Positions 15,124 to 18,272 of a DNA stretch of 18,272 nucleotides are shown one piece after another. Within the stretch, counting starts at the first letter, position 1. Each line of letters starts with the position of its first letter. Source of the stretch: an uncultured Eubacteriales bacterium (GTDB lineage Bacteria; Bacillota_I; Bacilli_A; RF39; UBA660); assembly GCA_900313345.1 (NCBI GenBank), contig OMQW01000001.1:1-18272 (forward strand), in the 5' to 3' direction. The notes beneath the pieces are model-generated. The model did not search any database and was not told where the DNA came from. It was given only the letters and a program-made list of their open reading frames with translations. A program made the translations under genes and the position numbers.

Positions 15124-16175
15124 TTAATCACTTACATCAACATCTAATGTAATTGACAGTTTATATTCTTTATACTTATTATGTACTTCATCATATATTT
15201 CTTTATATATTTTTTCTTTATTATCTGACTTAAAGTCTATTATAATATCAAAATTAATGTAATGTTCTTCTTTATCTAAATAAAATCCATGCATCTCAAG
15301 TATTTCTTTATGAGAGAAAACTATATTTTTTATATCTTTTTCTATTAATATTATTTCTTTATCTTTTGTATTAACAGAGTATACTCCTATTGTATGAAAG
15401 ATTACTCCATATTTTTTCATTATATTTTTTGTTATTCTTCTAGATATTTTATATATTCTATACTGTTAATTTATCTTCTATTTCTATGTGTACTGAACCT
15501 ATATATTTATCTATTCCGTAATTATTTAAAACTAAATCAAATGCCCCTTTTACTTTATCTTCTTTAATTATTTCTTTTTTTATACTTTTTGATAAAGTGC
15601 TTCCTACTCTAGTGCCTAATATATTATCAATTGATTCTTTTATTAATTCTAATCCTGATTTAATATTATTAATGATAATAATAATCCTACAATTGATAGT
15701 AATCCATCATTAAAGGCATCAGATCCACTTGCTACTAATGAATAAGAGTTTACTTCTTTTCCTTTGTTTTTTACATAATTTCCTAATATAAATTTAACAA
15801 TTATACCTGCAATTAATATTGTTAAAGTAAATATATTATATTCTGCTGTATCTAGCTTTAATATTTTTTTAAACGATTCTATAAATGCTGTTACACCTGC
15901 ATATAAGACTATTGCAGAAACTAACATAGATTTCATATATTCTACTCTTCCATAGCCATAACGGTGTTAAGTATCTTGTTTTTTACCTATTAATTTAGTG
16001 CCTATTATAGTTATTATACTTGATAGTGCATCACTTAAGTTGTTAACTGCATCCGATATTATTGCTTTAGAGTTTGCTACAAGGCCTACTAATGCTTTAA
16101 ATATTCTCAAACTATATTTGATAATATACTTATAATACTTGTTTTTATTACAACTTTTGCTCTATTTTTCTTCAT
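15124..16175 (-). pseudogene. Cation diffusion facilitator (CDF) transporter, multiply disrupted
   Basis: Read piecewise from ATG 16175 (AGGAAA upstream), the region rebuilds a full CDF metal or proton exchanger of about 350 residues. In order: SNI, then LRIFKALVGLVANSKAII, then SDAVNNLSDALSSIIT (the first SDAxNNxxD metal site), then HRYGYGRVEYMKSM, then SYSLVASGSDAFNDG (the second site). The cytoplasmic domain follows: LGTRVGSTLSKSIKKEI, NNYGIDKYIGSVHIEIED, and MHGFYLDKEEHYINFDIIID to DVDVSD. Four lesions interrupt it: a frameshift near 16107..16112, an in-frame TAA at 15967..15969 just before HRYGYGR, a frameshift near 15651..15670, and a frameshift near 15460. Two open pieces of 95 and 98 codons (15649..15936 and 15124..15420) are therefore fragments of one gene, not two genes. 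CDF proteins export Zn, Mn, Fe or similar ions. Confidence 0.9.
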
Positions 16176-16206
16176 AATAATTTTCCTATATCATGTATAT
16201 TATAAC

Positions 16207-16235
16207 ATAATAAAAAGAAGTTTTTAAGCTTCTTT
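16207..16235 (-). terminator. Intrinsic terminator overlapping the end of the DUF2798-like gene
   Basis: AAAGAAG (16214..16220) and CTTCTTT (16229..16235) form a 7-bp stem with an 8-base loop containing the stop codon (16224..16226). TTTTTATTAT follows on the minus strand. Confidence 0.8.
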
Positions 16236-16688
16236 ATTTTTATTATCTCTAAATATTAATTTAAATATTAATCTTACTAATGGTCCACAATAGAATAATT
16301 GATACATAATAGCCATTGGAAAATTTAATCCCCATGTTTCTATCCAAGTTCCAAATGATGGCTTTTTAAATAAAAATGTTGCTATTAAACTCATTACAGG
16401 ACACATTATACAGCATATACAAATTGATATAGCATATGTAATAAATGCTGGTCTATCATTTGGTGTTACAACTTTAAATGCTAAAATTCTAGCTAATTTC
16501 CCTACAATAAAAAATTCTAGAATAAATGCTATTGGTACCATTATTGGTAATTCATATATTGCTAATAAAAATGTTTTACCATTTACTCCTCCTGTATTTA
16601 ATGCTACATTATATACAACCATTCCATATACCATAATTGTTGCCATAATTAAAGTAAAAATAATATCTTGAAATTTGTTTTTTGGCAT
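16224..16688 (-). CDS. DUF2798-like four-span membrane protein
   Basis: The 154-residue protein has four membrane spans (about 10-28, 40-62, 83-107 and 120-142). Sequence features fit the DUF2798 family: KFQDIIFTLIMATIMVYGMVVYN at the start, a central FILEFFIVGKLARILAFKVV, and a WGLNFPMAIMYQLF segment near the end. No biochemical function is established for this family. ATG 16688 has a strong AAAGGAGG site. It has its own promoter with a leader of about 70 bases and its own terminator, so it is monocistronic. It lies between the tRNA-Ala gene and the CDF pseudogene, with no evident functional link to either. Confidence 0.82.
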   Translation of the reverse strand: MPKNKFQDIIFTLIMATIMVYGMVVYNVALNTGGVNGKTFLLAIYELPIMVPIAFILEFFIVGKLARILAFKVVTPNDRPAFITYAISICICCIMCPVMSLIATFLFKKPSFGTWIETWGLNFPMAIMYQLFYCGPLVRLIFKLIFRDNKNKEA

Positions 16689-16761
16689 AAAAAATCCTCC
16701 TTTAAATAATAAGTGTTGTTCGTTATCATCTAAAGAAAGATGTGCGTTTCCAATTTAACCT
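16689..16761 (-). promoter_or_regulatory. About 70-base 5' leader of the DUF2798-like gene, with a small hairpin
   Basis: Between the predicted transcript start and ATG 16688 there is an unusually long leader for this window. It contains CATCT paired with AGATG around a six-base loop (16726..16742 region) and is more GC-containing than its surroundings. I do not recognise a riboswitch class. It may simply be an untranslated region. Confidence 0.3.
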
Positions 16762-16767
16762 TTTTAT

Positions 16768-16796
16768 ATTTTATCACAATTATTTTACTTTTTCAA
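16768..16796 (-). promoter_or_regulatory. Promoter of the DUF2798-like gene
   Basis: TTGAAA (16791..16796) and TAAAAT (16768..16773) on the minus strand are 17 bases apart, with TGA directly before the -10 box as an extended element. It lies just downstream of the tRNA-Ala terminator. Confidence 0.7.
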
Positions 16797-16802
16797 ATAT
16801 TA

Positions 16803-16829
16803 AAATAAAAACTGCTATTTATAGCAGTT
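16803..16829 (-). terminator. Intrinsic terminator of tRNA-Ala
   Basis: AACTGCTA (16810..16817) and TAGCAGTT (16822..16829) pair perfectly around a 4-base loop and are followed by TTTATTTTA on the minus strand, 11 bases after the tRNA CCA end. Confidence 0.9.
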
Positions 16830-16840
16830 GAATTACATTA

Positions 16841-16916
16841 TGGTGGAGCATAGCGGGATCGAACCGCTGACCTTCACGGTGCAAACGTGACGCTCTCCCA
16901 GCTGAGCTAATGCCCC
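16841..16916 (-). tRNA. tRNA-Ala (anticodon TGC)
   Basis: This 76-nt gene folds as a full cloverleaf. The acceptor GGGGCAT pairs with ATGCTCC, the D arm is GCTC with GAGC, and the anticodon stem TCACG pairs with CGTGA. The loop TTTGCAC has anticodon TGC, and the T arm contains GGTTCGATCC. The G3:U70 wobble pair that alanyl-tRNA synthetase recognises is present. The 3' CCA is encoded (TGG at 16841..16843 on the plus strand). It has its own promoter and terminator, so it is a single-gene unit. Confidence 0.97.
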
Positions 16917-16920
16917 ATAA

Positions 16921-16949
16921 AAATACTGACTATTTCTTAATCAGTATTT
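16921..16949 (-). terminator. Hairpin after spoIVFB, overlapping the tRNA-Ala start region
   Basis: AAATACTGA (16921..16929) and TCAGTATTT (16941..16949) form a perfect 9-bp stem with an 11-base loop, followed on the minus strand by TTTAT leading into the tRNA. It is positioned as the terminator of the spoIVFA-spoIVFB operon, but the predicted tRNA transcript start (about 16945) falls inside its first arm. Confidence 0.6.
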
Positions 16950-16951
16950 AG

Positions 16952-16981
16952 ATTATAGCATAATTTTTTTATAAGTGTCAA
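16952..16981 (-). promoter_or_regulatory. Perfect-consensus promoter of tRNA-Ala, overlapping the spoIVFB stop codon
   Basis: On the minus strand TTGACA (16976..16981) and TATAAT (16952..16957) are both perfect consensus, with an 18-base spacer and a TGC extension before the -10 box. The TGA inside TTGACA (16978..16980) is the stop codon of the upstream peptidase gene. Confidence 0.85.
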
Positions 16982-17745
16982 TATATTAAATTAAATTTTT
17001 CAGATAAAATTTCTTTTTCACTTAGATAGTTATTTTTATATTTAATAATATGCCTTTTATTTCTATAAAATTCATTAATATTATTAATATATTTTATACC
17101 TTTAAAATTATATTTATTTAAATATCTTTCTAATAAAAAATTATTATACATTTCATTATATATATTCTTCTCATTTAATAATTTTATTATTAATAAAATT
17201 ACTATTAGAATAATTCCTATGTTTAGTTTTATTCTTAAATTGTAAATTAAAAAACATATTATAGTTATTATTGATATTTTTATTACTAGTTTAAAACTTT
17301 GCTTTATATTTAATTTACTATTTAATATTATATTAATTATTCTTCCTCCATCTAAGGGATATATTGGTAATAAATTAAACATTAATAATTCTTTACTTGT
17401 ATTATATAAATATATATTATACCTATTAAATATATTTAATTTTATTAATATAAGTGTTCCAAGTATTTGTATAAGTGGTCCCATTATCAAAACTAATAAT
17501 TCTTTAATAATTGACTCATTTAAACTAATAGCTATTTTAGATATTCCTCCAAAGGGATACAAATATATTTTATCTATTTCAAACTTTAGTAATTTAGCGG
17601 TTATAAAATGTCCTAGTTCATGTATAAATATAATTATAAAAATTAATAAATATGGCATAAAATATCCTATTGTAATAGAAATTAATCCAAATATTATTAA
17701 TAAAGGGCTTATATCTATGTAATTATATAGTTTTCTTATAATCAA
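16978..17745 (-). CDS. spoIVFB: SpoIVFB-like M50 intramembrane metalloprotease
   Basis: The 255-residue protein has six or so membrane helices. The zinc site is HELGH (His42, Glu43, His46) in a helix. The second site is NLLPIYPLDGGR, with Asp132 as the third zinc ligand, matching the site-2 protease family. FGG at about 65-67, after the first site, is also typical of SpoIVFB. SpoIVFB cleaves pro-sigma-K in the mother cell of sporulating Bacillus. The C-terminal part (about 190-255) is a charged region where other SpoIVFBs carry a CBS domain; it is short here. The best start is TTG 17745, overlapping spoIVFA by 23 bases; the next in-frame ATG would remove the first helix. Pairing with a SpoIVFA-like gene in the standard order strengthens the call. 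Confidence 0.87.
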   Translation of the reverse strand: MIIRKLYNYIDISPLLIIFGLISITIGYFMPYLLIFIIIFIHELGHFITAKLLKFEIDKIYLYPFGGISKIAISLNESIIKELLVLIMGPLIQILGTLILIKLNIFNRYNIYLYNTSKELLMFNLLPIYPLDGGRIINIILNSKLNIKQSFKLVIKISIITIICFLIYNLRIKLNIGIILIVILLIIKLLNEKNIYNEMYNNFLLERYLNKYNFKGIKYINNINEFYRNKRHIIKYKNNYLSEKEILSEKFNLIY

Positions 17746-18272
17746 TTATTTTACCATTTTTATAGAAAGTTAATATTAATTTTTTATTTGATTCGCCAAT
17801 AATAGTTCCTTTCTTAATATAATCATATATTTTTAGATCTTTTTCTTTTATATTAGAATACCATATAGTTAATCCATCTACCCCTTCAACAATTATAGTA
17901 TTTCCTAAATTATCTTTATTACCTATATAAGATACTACACCACTTTCAATTGAATTAACTAAATAATTATCTTCAACATTTAATATTAGATGTCCATCTT
18001 TTTTTACTTTACTATTATATGTTATTTTTTCATTAAATACTTTTTCTTCTTTTTCTTCACCTATATATCTTCCTACATACTTATTATATAGTTTCTTTGC
18101 ATTAGAAAAACTAATATTTTTCTCTAGTATATTTTTATTTAAATAACTTTTTATATCTTTATTACCTTTACATAATATTAATGTACTTATAAGTATTAAT
18201 GAACAAATTAATAATTTATTTAGCTCTTTAGTTATACTTTTTTTACTTATTACTTTATTTCTTTTTTTTCTA
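17723..18272 (-). CDS. spoIVFA: SpoIVFA-like membrane protein with degenerate LytM/M23 domain (5' end outside window)
   Basis: A frame open from the right window edge to TAA 17723..17725 encodes at least 183 residues. A basic N-terminal part is followed by one membrane helix (about 22-35 of the visible part) and a linker. A C-terminal lysostaphin-like (M23) domain follows: IESGVVSYIGNKDNLGNTIIV, then a strand with LTIWYSNIKEKDL, then IKKGTIIGE. The His residues that bind zinc in active M23 enzymes are replaced (Trp-Tyr-Ser-Asn at the usual H-x-H site), so it is probably not a peptidase. SpoIVFA anchors and holds SpoIVFB inactive in the sigma-K checkpoint. Gene order and overlap match that role. 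The start codon is not in the window. Confidence 0.8.
   Translation of the reverse strand, partial: RKKRNKVISKKSITKELNKLLICSLILISTLILCKGNKDIKSYLNKNILEKNISFSNAKKLYNKYVGRYIGEEKEEKVFNEKITYNSKVKKDGHLILNVEDNYLVNSIESGVVSYIGNKDNLGNTIIVEGVDGLTIWYSNIKEKDLKIYDYIKKGTIIGESNKKLILTFYKNGKIIDYKKTI

Noticed and set aside
10563..16175. Genetic code 4 or stop-codon recoding to explain the broken genes
   Set aside because: TGA ends normal genes here (gerAA, the 173-residue gene, spoIVFB), Trp is encoded by TGG, and TAA is the commonest stop. The CDF lesions also include TAG and true frame changes.

Overview
This is a chromosomal stretch from a very AT-rich Gram-positive bacterium of the Bacillota, most likely an uncultured or gut-type member of Bacilli or Clostridia. 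The reasons are strong AGGAGG-type ribosome binding sites on most genes, a tRNA-Ala with encoded CCA, a heterodimeric multidrug-type ABC exporter, a RumA-family rRNA methyltransferase, and several genes otherwise known from endospore formers (SpoIVFA/SpoIVFB, GerA, a SpoVB-like flippase). TGA is used as a stop and Trp is TGG, so this is standard code 11, not a mollicute code. No mobile element, CRISPR array, phage gene or integrase is visible.

Layout from left to right. An acidic, single-span membrane protein runs off the left edge (minus strand) and is divergent from a SpoVB-like flippase (plus). The flippase converges on a two-gene ABC exporter operon (minus), preceded by a slipin/SPFH gene (minus). 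Next come a plus-strand SAM methyltransferase that converges, with overlapping stop codons, on DNA-3-methyladenine glycosylase I, and then a pair of zinc-ribbon membrane proteins. A decaying operon follows: an intact RumA-type rRNA methyltransferase, then cutA with a nonsense codon, then an unidentified gene with two compensating frameshifts. A plus-strand germination-receptor pair (GerA A-type and C-type subunits, both short, with no B subunit between them) converges on a three-gene operon of small membrane proteins that starts with a 28-residue protein. The right end holds a cation diffusion facilitator destroyed by at least four lesions, a DUF2798-like membrane protein, tRNA-Ala, and the SpoIVFB/SpoIVFA-like pair, which runs off the right edge.

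How the genes relate. Three separated loci (flippase, GerA pair, SpoIVFA/B pair) have homologues in sporulation, so the organism probably sporulates or descends recently from a spore former. The GerA locus looks stripped down. Three other genes (cutA, its downstream neighbour, and the CDF transporter) are broken, which fits ongoing gene loss. The genome is compact: intrinsic terminators repeatedly overlap the last codons and stop codons of genes, convergent genes share stop codons by 4 bp, and the tRNA promoter contains the stop codon of the preceding gene.

I do not see a clear unknown defence or mobile system. The most interesting candidates are the reduced germination receptor, the large extracytoplasmic insert with an EF-hand/dockerin-like calcium-loop motif in one ABC exporter subunit, and the operon opened by the 28-residue membrane protein.
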